Assembly (NCBI GenBank): GCA_965219015.1
Contig: CBDCNH010000011.1
Coordinates: 682,001-746,000 of the forward strand
Source: CBDCNH01 sp965219015
GTDB lineage: Bacteria > Pseudomonadota > Alphaproteobacteria > Rhodobacterales > Rhodobacteraceae
DNA length: 64,000 nt
Direction of reading: 5' to 3'
Below, piece by piece: positions 36,716 through 46,740 of the stretch. Under the pieces are notes generated by a model. The model was given only the letters and a program-made list of their open reading frames with translations, was not told the DNA's origin and did no database searches. Every line of letters starts with the position of its first letter. Position 1 is the first letter of the stretch. The position numbers and the translations under genes were made by a program.

Positions 36716-37341
36716 GAGAGCCGCACCTCCTCGGCGAAGGCGGCGCCGATGGCCGGGAAGCCCGCGGCCTCCGCCGTCATGCCGACGGGGATCTTCGCCA
36801 GCGCGGCCTTCAGCGTGCGGTCGCCCTTGCGGGGATCGGGCGGCACCACCCGCGCGGTGCAGCCCGTGCCGCCGGTCACGCGCGCACCGAGCGTCACGTC
36901 ATAGGCGGTGTAGTAGGTCGGGTCGTAGACCTTGAGCGTCACCGGCAGTGCGACCGGCGGCTCGACATGGCGCAGGTGCGTCGTGACGATGCGCCCGTCC
37001 GTCAGCGCCGTCGTCCAGTTCTCGGGCCGCGACAGCACGACGGGCGCGCCGTCCTTCAGCGCGTAGGTATCGCCCGGGAAATCCGCGTCCCAGGTCATGT
37101 CGAAACCGTCGAGAGCCTTTGCCTCGTCAGCCGTCAGCGTGCCGTCGCCATCGGGATCGAGCCCGCGGTCCTCGAGGATGAGAAGCGAGTAGAAGTCGTC
37201 GTAGTCCCAGGTGATGCGGAGCGCGTCGAGCCGGCCTTCGCCGTCGAGGATCGCCTCGATGCCGGCATCGATGAAGATGTGGGGATGCGCCGCGGCGGGG
37301 CCGCAGGCGAGGATGAGGGCGAAGGCGAGACGCGCGCGCAC
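36703..37341 (-). CDS. DUF1007 periplasmic protein
   Basis: A 212-residue protein with a signal peptide (about residues 1-18, ending AAA before HPHIFIDA). DUF1007 proteins often start their mature chain with HPHxFID, as here, which may bind metal, and DPDGDGTLTADEAKALDGFD resembles an EF-hand loop. The gene is the partner of the NicO transporter gene, with which it overlaps. The role is probably periplasmic metal handling, by gene linkage. The GTG at 37341 is the best available start. Confidence 0.82.
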   Translation of the reverse strand: MRARLAFALILACGPAAAHPHIFIDAGIEAILDGEGRLDALRITWDYDDFYSLLILEDRGLDPDGDGTLTADEAKALDGFDMTWDADFPGDTYALKDGAPVVLSRPENWTTALTDGRIVTTHLRHVEPPVALPVTLKVYDPTYYTAYDVTLGARVTGGTGCTARVVPPDPRKGDRTLKAALAKIPVGMTAEAAGFPAIGAAFAEEVRLSCKG

Positions 37342-37729
37342 GGCGCGGACGCTAGGCGAGCGCGACGCTGTCCGCAACCGGCGGCGCGGCACCGTCGGTT
37401 CGGGCGCGGAGGCGAGGATCCCGCGGCGACCGGAACAGTCGCGGCGCCGGCAGCGCGGAGTGAGATCGGATGGCGACGCCGTGCGCGGCGTCGCGGGCGC
37501 CGTCGAGAGGCTGCCGCACGCCCGCCCGGGGCGGCGCGAGACCTGGCGGCCGGCGCCCGAACGGGTCGGCTTCGCGCCCCGCGGGTCTCGTCCTTCGAGC
37601 AGGAATGCCAGGCACGGCTTGCGGCAAGGCGGTGCCGGCGGGATGGCGCGGGCCCGAGCCGGCGCCCGCCTCGACCTTGCGCCCGCGGGATCGCGGTGGT
37701 TGAGTGACAGTCCGTCGTCCGGAGCCCCG
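37342..37729. other. Non-coding gap between DUF1007 and parE
   Basis: This 388-base divergent region must contain promoters for both neighbours. I found no convincing gene, tRNA or repeat in it, and no clear -35/-10 pair. The open frames across it have no recognisable features. Confidence 0.5.
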
Positions 37730-39729
37730 ATGCCGCCAGACCTCTTTCCCCGACCCGTGCCTGAAACGCCAGCCCTCGCGTCCGCGCGAGAGACCCCCGC
37801 CCTCGCGCCCGGGCCTACGACGCGGCCTCCATCGAGGTGCTCGAGGGGCTCGAGCCGGTCCGGAAGCGGCCGGGCATGTACATCGGCGGCACCGACGAGC
37901 GCGCCCTCCATCACCTGGTGGCGGAGATCGTGGACAACGCGATGGACGAGGCGGTGGCGGGCCACGCGACGCGGATCGAGGTCGAGCTTCACGCCGACGC
38001 CGCCGTCACCGTTCGCGACAACGGCCGCGGCATGCCGGTCGACGCGCATCCGAAGTTTCCGGGCAAGTCCGCGCTCGAGGTCATCCTCTGCACGCTTCAC
38101 GCGGGCGCCAAGTTCTCCGGCCGCGCGTACCAGACCTCGGGCGGGCTGCACGGCGTCGGCGCCTCGGTCGTCAATGCGCTCTCGGACCGGCTTCGCGTCG
38201 AGGTGGCGCGGGGCCGCGTGCTCTGGGCGCAGGAGTTCTGTCGCGGCATGCCGCTCGGGCCGGTGTCGGAGGTCGGCCCGGCCCCGAACCGCCGCGGCAC
38301 CAGCCTGACGTTCCACCCCGACGCGCAGATCTTCGGCGCCCACCGCTTTCGCCCCGCGCGCATCATGGCGATGGTCCGCTCGAAGGCGTTCCTCTACTCC
38401 GGCGTCGAGATCCGGTGGCGCACCGCCATCGACGACGGCGAGACGCCGCTCGAGGCCACCTTCCGCTTCCCGGGCGGGCTCGCGGACTACCTCGCCGAGG
38501 AGATCGGCGGCACCGAGACCGCCTCGCCCGCGCCGTTCGCAGGCCGCGTGAGCTTCGCCGAGAAGTACGGCGCGGCGGGGCATGTCGAGTGGGCGATCCA
38601 CTGGACGCCGCTGCGCGACGGCAGCGTGCAGAGCTTCTGCAACACCGTCCCTACCCCCGAGGGCGGCACCCATGAGGCGGGCTTCTGGGCCGCGATCCTG
38701 AAGGGCGTGCGCGCCCACGCCGAGCGCACCGGCAACCGCAAGGCCGCGCAGATCACCCGCGAGGATGCCGCTGCCGGGGCCGCGGCGCTGGTGTCGTGCT
38801 TCATCGCCGAGCCCGAGTTCGTCGGCCAGACCAAGGACCGCCTCGCCTCGGCCGAGGCCGCGCGCCTCGTCGAGGGCGCGGTCCGCGACCGCTTCGACAG
38901 CTGGCTCGCCGGCGACACCGCGTCGGCCAACGCCATCGTCGACCACCTCGTCGCCCGCGCCGAGGAGCGCCTCGCGCGCCGCGCCGAGAAGGAGACGCAG
39001 CGCAAGACCGCGACGAAGAAGCTCCGCCTCCCCGGCAAGCTCGTCGACTGCACGGCGAGCGCGCGCGCCGGCACCGAGATCTTCCTCGTCGAGGGCGACA
39101 GCGCCGGCGGCTCGGCCAAGATGGCGCGCGACCGCACCTTCCAGGCGCTGCTGCCGCTCCGGGGCAAGATCCTCAACGTCCTCGGCGCGGCGAGCGCCAA
39201 GATGGGTGCCAACTCCGAGATCGCCGACCTCTGCCTCGCCCTCGGCACCGGCATGGGCGCGCGTTTCACGCTGCCGGACCTGCGCTACGACAAGGTCATC
39301 ATCATGACCGACGCCGACGTCGACGGCGCGCATATCGCGAGCCTCCTGATGACATTCTTCTTCGCGCAGATGCCGGGGCTGATCGAGGCGGGGCACCTCT
39401 ACCTCGCGTGCCCGCCGCTCTACCGGCTGACGCAGGGGGCAGTTCGCGTCTACTGCCTCGACGAGGCCGAGCGCGACGCCGCGATGGCGCGCGGCCTCGG
39501 CGGCAAGGGCCGCATCGACGTGAGCCGCTTCAAGGGCCTCGGCGAGATGGACGCGAAGGATCTGCGCGAGACGACGATGCAGCCCGCGAGCCGCAAGCTG
39601 ATCCGCGTGACGCTCGGCGAAGCCGCGGCCACCGGCGACCTCGTCGAGCGCCTGATGGGCAAGCGCCCCGAACTGCGCTTCCAGTACATCCAGGAGAACG
39701 CGCGCTTCGTGGAGGAGGTGGACGTGTGA
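37730..39729 (+). CDS. parE: DNA topoisomerase IV subunit B (5' frameshift)
   Basis: ParE supplies the ATPase and TOPRIM parts of topoisomerase IV, which separates daughter chromosomes. The GHKL pocket shows EIVDNAMDEA and GGLHGVGASVVNAL; TOPRIM shows EGDSAGGSAK and MTDADVDGAH. The ATG at 37730 has GGAG upstream, and its frame gives a proline-rich leader. The conserved AYDAASIEVLEGLEPVRKRP lies in another frame, reached by adding one G to the run at 37811-37813. Without that correction translation would have to begin at the GTG at 37837 and would lose the N-terminal arm that closes over ATP. Sequencing error is likely. Confidence 0.88.
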
Positions 39730-39798
39730 CGAGATTAACTACTCCTAGTGCATTCAAGGGCATTGTGATCTAAATTAGGGGAGTCAAGGAGACACCAC

Positions 39799-40428
39799 GT
39801 GACCGACGCAGCCGCCAACTTAGCGAAGTTCCTCGACGGTCAACGCTTCGCGACGGTGATGGCCGACCCACCTTGGCGCTTTACGAACCGGACTGGGAAA
39901 ATCGCACCGGAGCACAAGCGGTTAGCACGCTACCCGACAATGACGCTTGACGACATCTGCGGCCTTCCAGTGGCCGGCCATGTTCTGGACACGGCACATT
40001 GCTATCTTTGGGTGCCGAACGCGATGCTGCCGGAAGGGCTGCAGGTTCTTGCTGCATGGGGCTTTCATTACAAGTCGAACATCATTTGGCACAAAATCCG
40101 GAAGGACGGCGGCTCGGATGGACGTGGCGTCGGGTTCTACTTTCGAAACGTGACCGAGATCCTTCTCTTTGGTACCCGCGGCCGGAATGCTCGGACACTG
40201 AAAGCGGGGCGGACGCAGGTGAACTTGTTCGGAACCAGGAAGCGCGAGCATTCGCGCAAGCCCGATGAGCAGTATAGCCTGATCGAGGCCTGTTCGCCGG
40301 GACCACACCTCGAGCTCTTCGGGCGTGGACAGAGGACTGGGTGGACAGTCTGGGGAAACCAAGCGGACGGTGACTACAAGCCGACGTGGGAGACCTACGC
40401 TTACAACTCCGGGATGGCTGCAGAGTAG
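39799..40428 (+). CDS. MT-A70 family DNA N6-adenine methyltransferase
   Basis: A 209-residue SAM-dependent methyltransferase of the MT-A70 family. The catalytic DPPW is at residues 23-26, after a short N-terminus. VPNAMLPEGLQVLAAWGF and EILLFGTRGR are family blocks. It should methylate adenine in DNA and protect against the endonuclease one base downstream. GTG is the start, with AAGGA about eight bases upstream. Base composition is clearly poorer in GC than the surroundings and the upstream 70 bases are AT-rich, a sign of transfer. Confidence 0.85.
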   Translation: MTDAAANLAKFLDGQRFATVMADPPWRFTNRTGKIAPEHKRLARYPTMTLDDICGLPVAGHVLDTAHCYLWVPNAMLPEGLQVLAAWGFHYKSNIIWHKIRKDGGSDGRGVGFYFRNVTEILLFGTRGRNARTLKAGRTQVNLFGTRKREHSRKPDEQYSLIEACSPGPHLELFGRGQRTGWTVWGNQADGDYKPTWETYAYNSGMAAE

Positions 40429-41154
40429 ATGGCCGAGGACGACCCTGCTCCGATATCGCGCGGCAGATATGCAGACGGCTCGGCAACGACGGATCGCTAC
40501 TTTAGCAAGGGTATCCTCGCAAAGTTCGAGATTTTCAGCTATCGGAATGCTGCCGCAATTCTGTCGCAGAATTTTTCCGACCAGTTCGCGGATCTCTGCC
40601 GCCTTCTGAATGCTTTCAGTATAAGCCAAACGATGATCCGCATGCCGGGAGGCAGTAAGGGACTAATCGCAAAGTATGTTGATACTCTCCTGCCTGACTA
40701 CTGGAGGGAAACGAGGATCTCAGCAAACCTGCACGTGCATTTGCGTGAGGTCCACGGAGCCAATCCGACGCAGCCGAGCTTTGTCCGGGAAGGATTTCTC
40801 GATGGTCATCGGATTGACTTCGTAGACCGCCGGGTTGCATTCGACCTCGAGTGGAACAGCAAGGACCAGACTTACGATCGCGACTTGATGGCATTTTCCG
40901 CGTTCTACGATGCGCGAGCAATCGACGTGGGGATTATCCTCACAAGAGGTTCGTCACTCGACAACTCATATTTTCGAAGCCTCGGAAAGGTTCTCGATAC
41001 GGCCGGCAACCCAGGGACGGATGAGGTGTACAAGAAGTTTGGCGCCTCGACGACGTGGATGGGCAAGCTTCTCTATCGGCTCGACGCCGGACGAAATGGC
41101 GGCTGCCCGGTGCTGGCCATCGGCATTACGCCAACGTGCATCACCCCGAACTAG
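40429..41154 (+). CDS. BglII/BstYI-family type II restriction endonuclease
   Basis: A 241-residue protein with the BglII-family core. VAFDLEWNSKDQTYDRDLMA (residues 136-155) and AIDVGIILTR a little later are the strongest matches. Candidate catalytic acids are Asp130 or Asp133 and Glu141, with Asn143 where many nucleases have lysine. BglII and BstYI cut AGATCT and RGATCY, so a GATC-centred site is an inference. The start codon follows the methyltransferase stop with no gap. Low GC and unusual codons fit recent acquisition. Confidence 0.8.
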   Translation: MAEDDPAPISRGRYADGSATTDRYFSKGILAKFEIFSYRNAAAILSQNFSDQFADLCRLLNAFSISQTMIRMPGGSKGLIAKYVDTLLPDYWRETRISANLHVHLREVHGANPTQPSFVREGFLDGHRIDFVDRRVAFDLEWNSKDQTYDRDLMAFSAFYDARAIDVGIILTRGSSLDNSYFRSLGKVLDTAGNPGTDEVYKKFGASTTWMGKLLYRLDAGRNGGCPVLAIGITPTCITPN

Positions 41155-41157
41155 CTC

Positions 41158-41935
<778 letters not shown>

Positions 41936-41943
<8 letters not shown>

Positions 41944-43221
41944 AGCGCAGCGCCTCGACCGGGTTCATCCGCGCCGCGCGGCGGGCAGGGAAGATCGTGA
42001 CGAGGAACGACAGCGCCAGCGACAGCGCCACCGCCGAGCCCACGTCGCCGGGCTGGAGCTTGGCGGGGAGCGCGTAGATGCCGCGGATCGACGGATCCCA
42101 CACGCCGCCGCCCGAGACGTAGTTCACCGCCGCGAAGATCGGATCGATCCAGATCGCGAAGAGGCAGCCGAGGATCACGCCCGCAAGCGTGCCGATGAGG
42201 CCGGTGGAGGCGCCGCAGATGAAGAACACCCGCAGGATCGAGCCCTCCGTGAGCCCCATCGTCCGGAGGATGCCCACGTCGCGGCCCTTGTTCTTGACCA
42301 GCATGATGAGCCCCGAGACGATGTTCATCGCGGCGATCATCACGAGCACCGACATGATCACGAACATCACGTTGTCCTCGATCTTGAGGCCGCGCAGGAA
42401 CGCGCCCACGTTGTCGCGCCAGGTCCAGATGCCGGTCGCGGGGCCGGCGGCGGCCTCGAGGGGGCGATCATCGCCTCGATGCGCTCGGGGTCGGCGACGA
42501 AGGCCTCGATGCCGTCCGCCACCCCGTCGCGGTTGAAGAAGCTCTGGGCCTCCGCGAAGGGCATGTAGATGCGGACGTGGTCGATGTCGTAGTAGCCGAC
42601 CGAGAAGATGTAGCCGACGCGGTAGCTGCCGGTGCGCGGCGAGGTGCCGAAGGCGGTGCGCGCGCCGTCGGGGGAGACCAGCCGCAGCGTGTCGCCGACC
42701 TGCACGCCGAGGTCGGTCGCGAGCCCGATGCCGATGGCGAGCCCCTCGCCGAAATCGGCAGGGTCGCCCTCGGAGCGGTCGTTGGGCGCGAGGCCCGGGA
42801 TCGCGCGCAGGTCGTCCGGCGCCACGCCGATCACCTGCGCCCCGGTGCTCCCCGTCCGCGCCGCCGCGAGCACCTGCCCGCGCACCACCGGGTAGGCGTG
42901 GAGCACCCCCGGCACGGCGGCCACGCGCGCGGTCATAGAGGCGTAGTCCGGCAGGCCGGGGCTCACGGGGCCCGTCTCGTCGTAGCGCTGCGCGGGCAGG
43001 ATCGTGGCATGGGCGCTGCCGCCGAGGATCGTGTGGACGAACTCGTCGCGGAAGCCCGCCCGCACCGCGAGCGTGGCGATGAGCGCGAACACCGCGAGCG
43101 TGATGCCGAGGAGGCTGATCCAGGTCATCACGCTGACCCCGCCCTCGGCGCGGCGGGCGCGCAGGTAGCGCCACGCGATCAGCCACTCGAAGCCCGCGAA
43201 GGGCGCGGTCCGACCCGTCAC
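41936..43221 (-). CDS. lolE: Lipoprotein-releasing system membrane protein LolC/LolE (frameshifted)
   Basis: The FtsX-like permease of the Lol system. The N-terminal half (APFAGFEWLIAWRYLRARRA, first helix, large periplasmic domain) is in one frame up to ERIEAMIAP. The C-terminal half (GIWTWRDNVGAFLRGLKIED, three helices, ending NPVEALRYE) is in another. One base is missing in the G run at 42460-42464 (five, probably six). The gene is normally essential, so an assembly error is the likely cause. The GTG at 43221 is chosen for GGAGG five bases upstream; an ATG at 43248 is the alternative. Corrected length is about 428 residues. Confidence 0.88.
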
Positions 43222-43367
43222 GGGCACCTCCTCATCCGGCCCCGCCATGTGGCGCGGATGCGCCGGGGGGTCAAGCGGGGCCGGGCCACGCGGAGAGCGC
43301 TTGCCGGGGCGGTTGGCGCTCGTTAACGCTGGCGCGGGGACGTTCACATTCGGTTAAAGGGTTCGTG

Positions 43368-43997
43368 ATGACGAGATCGGTGAAGGCGCTCGCAGTCGTG
43401 GCCGGGCTGCTGCTCCCGGCGCAGGCGCAGGCGGAGACGTATGTGTATGCGTATGGGCCGGGGTATCTTGGAAATGAAGTTCTCGGGCTTACGCGTGGTG
43501 GTATCCCAGTTGACCGCCTGTTTTTCCTGAAGGGTGACGAATTCGATATAACGTTTCGCTTTCCCGGAGGGGGTCTGACGGTCGATAATCTTATCGCCTT
43601 CAAAACTGTCGTTCAGGACGACACTCGAATTTCGTTCCGTACGATCAAAACTCTGAATGAGGGTTTGGCGCTCGAACCGTATAGTTACGGAATGGAGTAC
43701 GGCTTTCAGGGAGCATCGTATCGCCCCCGGCGTGAAGGGATTGACCAGATCTACGGCTTCAACTCCCTCTACTGTCATCGCACTACGGACGGAAACGTTT
43801 CCGATGGTGCTTGTATAAAAGAATCTGTCTTCAAGTCGTTTCTTTACGGCGAGACGGATACCACCTACTACACATCAACTCCCCGCTCCACCACCTACCA
43901 CGTCACCGTCTCCTCGGTCCCCCTGCCGGCCGCCGCGGGCGGGCTTCTGACCGGCCTCGCGGCGCTCTTCGGCGTGGCGCGGAGGCGCCGGGGCTGA
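43368..43997 (+). CDS. Secreted protein with VPLPA C-terminal sorting signal (1)
   Basis: A 209-residue protein with a signal peptide (about residues 1-23, ending AQAE). The C-terminus VPLPAAAGGLLTGLAALFGV then RRRRG has the tripartite plan of exosortase substrates: VPLPA motif, hydrophobic helix, arginine cluster. The middle (43440-43880) is clearly richer in AT than neighbours and has no recognised domain. It sits alone on the plus strand within the lol-proS block, which suggests insertion. AAAGGG lies before the ATG. An exosortase and its processing partners are not in the window. Confidence 0.82.
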   Translation: MTRSVKALAVVAGLLLPAQAQAETYVYAYGPGYLGNEVLGLTRGGIPVDRLFFLKGDEFDITFRFPGGGLTVDNLIAFKTVVQDDTRISFRTIKTLNEGLALEPYSYGMEYGFQGASYRPRREGIDQIYGFNSLYCHRTTDGNVSDGACIKESVFKSFLYGETDTTYYTSTPRSTTYHVTVSSVPLPAAAGGLLTGLAALFGVARRRRG

Positions 43998-44000
43998 GGG

Positions 44001-45200
44001 TCAGTTCGTCCGGGCGGGGGTGATCCGCAGGACCGAGCCGCCCGCCCTGTCGGTCAGCACCAGCACCGAGCCGTCGCGGGCGACCGCGGCGGTGCGGATG
44101 CGGCCCTGGTTCGCGAGGAGGCGCTCCTCGCCGGCGACGCGCGTGCCCTGCAGCACGACGCGCTGGAGCCCGCCGGGGTTGAGCGAGCCGATCAGGATGT
44201 TGCCGCGCCACGCGGGAAACATCGCGCCGTCGTAGAACGTCATGCCGCCCGGCGCGATCACCGGATCCCAGTAGTAGACCGGCTGCTCCATCCCCGGCTT
44301 CGCGGTGATGCCCCTGCCCACGGGCGAGCCGTTGTAGTTCTCGCCGTAGCTGATGACCGGCCAGCCGTAGTTCGCGCCCGCGCGGAGGAGGTTGAGCTCG
44401 TCGCCGCCCTTCGGCCCGTGCTCGAGCTCCCAGACCTGCCCGCTGCCGGGCCGCACCGCGATGCCCTGCACGTTGCGGTGCCCGTAGGTCCAGACCTCGG
44501 GACGCGCGCCCTTCGTCCGGACGAAGGGGTTCGTCGCCGGCACCGAACCGTCGAGGTTGAGCCGCACCACCTTGCCGTAGGTCCGGCCCACGTCCTGCGC
44601 GTTGACGCGCTCGGCGGGCGTGAAGTGCTCGCCCATCGTGACGAAGACATGGCCGTGCCCGTCGAACGCGAGCCGCGAGCCGTAGTGCTTCGGCGTCGGC
44701 GAGGGCGGCGTCTGCTGGAAGATCTGGCGCACCTCGGTCACGCGCGAGGCGTCGGGCGCGAGCGTGCCCGAGGCGGCCGCGGTCGCGTAGAGCCCGCCCG
44801 GCACGGGCTTCGAATAGGTCCAGAAGATGCGCCGCGTCGAGGCGAAGTCGGGCGAGATGGCCACGTCGAGGAGGCCGCCCTGGTCCTTGGCCGCGACCGG
44901 CGGGAGCCCCGCCACCGGAGCCTTGCGGAGCGTGCCGTCGGGGCCGATGACGCGCAGCCGCCCGGCGCGCTCGGTCACGAGGATCGCGCCGCCGGGCAGC
45001 ACCGCGAGCCCCCACGGGTGCGAGAGGCCCGAGGCCACGGTCGTGACCTCGAGCGCGGTGCCCGAGTGCCGCTCCGGCGCGCGGGTCTGGTTGGCGAAGG
45101 CGGGTTTGAACTCGGGCACGTTCTTCGGGCCCTGCGGCACCGGCGCCGCGAGGGCGGCGAGCGGCACGAGGGCGGCGGTCAGCGTCAGTGCGAGGCGCAT
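44001..45200 (-). CDS. PQQ-dependent sugar dehydrogenase (soluble, YliI/Asd type)
   Basis: A 399-residue periplasmic protein with a signal peptide (about residues 1-18, ending LAA). The six-bladed propeller of the glucose/sorbosone dehydrogenase family is recognised by SGLSHPWGLAVLPGGAILVT, DQGGLLDVAISPDF, GHRNVQGIAVRP and GGDELNLLRAGANYGWPVIS. Members oxidise aldoses with PQQ and calcium; the natural substrate is often unknown. No PQQ synthesis genes are nearby. It lies between the sorting-signal gene and proS. Confidence 0.88.
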   Translation of the reverse strand: MRLALTLTAALVPLAALAAPVPQGPKNVPEFKPAFANQTRAPERHSGTALEVTTVASGLSHPWGLAVLPGGAILVTERAGRLRVIGPDGTLRKAPVAGLPPVAAKDQGGLLDVAISPDFASTRRIFWTYSKPVPGGLYATAAASGTLAPDASRVTEVRQIFQQTPPSPTPKHYGSRLAFDGHGHVFVTMGEHFTPAERVNAQDVGRTYGKVVRLNLDGSVPATNPFVRTKGARPEVWTYGHRNVQGIAVRPGSGQVWELEHGPKGGDELNLLRAGANYGWPVISYGENYNGSPVGRGITAKPGMEQPVYYWDPVIAPGGMTFYDGAMFPAWRGNILIGSLNPGGLQRVVLQGTRVAGEERLLANQGRIRTAAVARDGSVLVLTDRAGGSVLRITPARTN

Positions 45201-45264
45201 GGCAGGTCTCCCTTTCGGGGCCAACCGGCCGGCGGCGCGGACCGTTCCCCCGCTCACGCAGGTG

Positions 45265-46606
45265 TCAGGCGACGCCCTCGTAGGCCTTCGCCACGCGCGC
45301 GACGGCGACCTCGGGCGACATCTCCTCGGTGGCGCCGGTGCGCCGGTGCGTCAGCTCCACGAGGTTCGACGCGAGCCCGCGCGGGCCGACGGTGATGCGC
45401 CAGGGCAGGCCAATGAGGTCCATCGTCGCGAACTTGGCGCCGGCGCGCTCGTCGCGGTCGTCGTAGAGCGGGTCGAGCCCCTTCGCGCGCAGCGCCGCGT
45501 AGAGCGCCTCGCAGGCCTGGTCGGTCGCGACGTCGCCCTGCTTGAGGTTGACGATCCCGGCGTCGAACGGCGTCACGCCCTCGGGCCAGACGATGCCGCG
45601 GTCGTCGTGGCTCGCCTCGATGATCGCGCCCAGAAGCCGGCTCACGCCGATGCCGTGCGAGCCCATGTGGACGGGGACGCGCGCGCCGCTCGGCGTGACG
45701 ACGGTGGCGCCCATCGGCTCGGAGTACTTGGTCCCGAAGTAGAAGATCTGTCCGACCTCGATCGCTTTCGAGGTCCGCCGCCGTGCCTCGGGCACGGCCG
45801 CGAAGAGGCCCTCGTCGTGGGTCTCGTCGGTGCGCGCGTAGGGCGCGGTCCAGGCCTCGCAGATGGCGCGGAGCTCGGCCGCGTCGTCGTAGTTTACGGC
45901 TCGGTCGCCGAGCGCGAGGTCGGTGACCGCGGCGTCATAGTAGACGTCGCTCTCGCCGGTGTCGGCGAGGACGAGGAACTCGTGCGTGTTCTCGCCGCCG
46001 ATGGGGCCTGAGTCCGCGCGCATCGGGATCGCGGTCAGCCCGAGCCGTTCGTAGGTTCTGAGGTAGCTCACCATGTGCCGGTCGTAGGCGACGAGCGCGC
46101 CCTCGCGGTCGATGTCGAAGGTGTAGCCGTCCTTCATCAGGAACTCGCGCCCCCGCATCACCCCGAAGCGCGGGCGCATCTCGTCGCGGAACTTCCACTG
46201 GATGTGGTAAAGCGTCAGCGGCAGCGCCTTGTAGCTCTCGACATGGGCGCGGAAGATGTCGGTGATCATCTCCTCGTTGGTGGGCCCGTAGAGCAGGTCG
46301 CGCTTGCCGCGGTCGCGGATGCGGAGCATCTCCTCGCCGTAGTCGTCGTAGCGCCCGCTCTCGCGCCAGAGGTCGGCGGGCTGCAGCGTCGGCATGAGAA
46401 GCGGGATGTGGCCCGCGCGCTCCTGCTCCTCGTTGACGATCGCCTCGATCCGGCGGAGCACGCGCAGGCCCGAAAGGCAGCCAGGAATAGATGCCCGCCG
46501 CCTGCTGCTTGATCATGCCGGCGCGCAGCATCAGCCGGTGGCTCGCGATCTGCGCCTCCGCGGGCGTCTCCTTGAGGACGGGCAGGAAGTAGCGGCTGAG
46601 ACGCAT
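45265..46606 (-). CDS. proS: Prolyl-tRNA synthetase (frameshifted)
   Basis: ProS charges tRNA-Pro. This is the short class II form without an editing insert, about 446 residues once corrected. The N-terminus MRLSRYFLPVLKETPAEAQI to GIYSWLPFG is in one frame. RVLRRIEAIVNEEQ onward is in another, restored by removing one base in 46467-46471. Class II motif 2 (KFRDEMRPRFGVMRGREFLM) and motif 3 (GSHGIGVSRLLGA) are intact. GGAGGG precedes the ATG at 46606. The gene is essential, so a base-calling error is likely. Confidence 0.9.
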
Positions 46607-46740
46607 CAAGAACCCTCCGGGACGGTCCTCGTGCTTAGGGCATGGGACGCGGCCGGGCAAGAACGGCGGCGCTTGCGCCGGGGGGTGGGATGCGCGATGA
46701 CCCTCGAGGCCCCGAACACGATACGGAGACCTCTCCCCGC

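Noticed and set aside
33311..36904. Very long plus-strand frame across the DegT, MATE and NicO genes
   Set aside because: Composition is typical of antisense shadow frames (histidine, arginine and proline rich) and real genes with known domains cover it.
37352..37627. Minus-strand 91-codon frame in the parE upstream gap
   Set aside because: No ribosome site, no recognisable domain, and composition like a shadow frame.
39740..39798. Promoter of the restriction-modification unit
   Set aside because: The region is AT-rich with TAAATT at 39771, but no -35 at proper spacing could be found.
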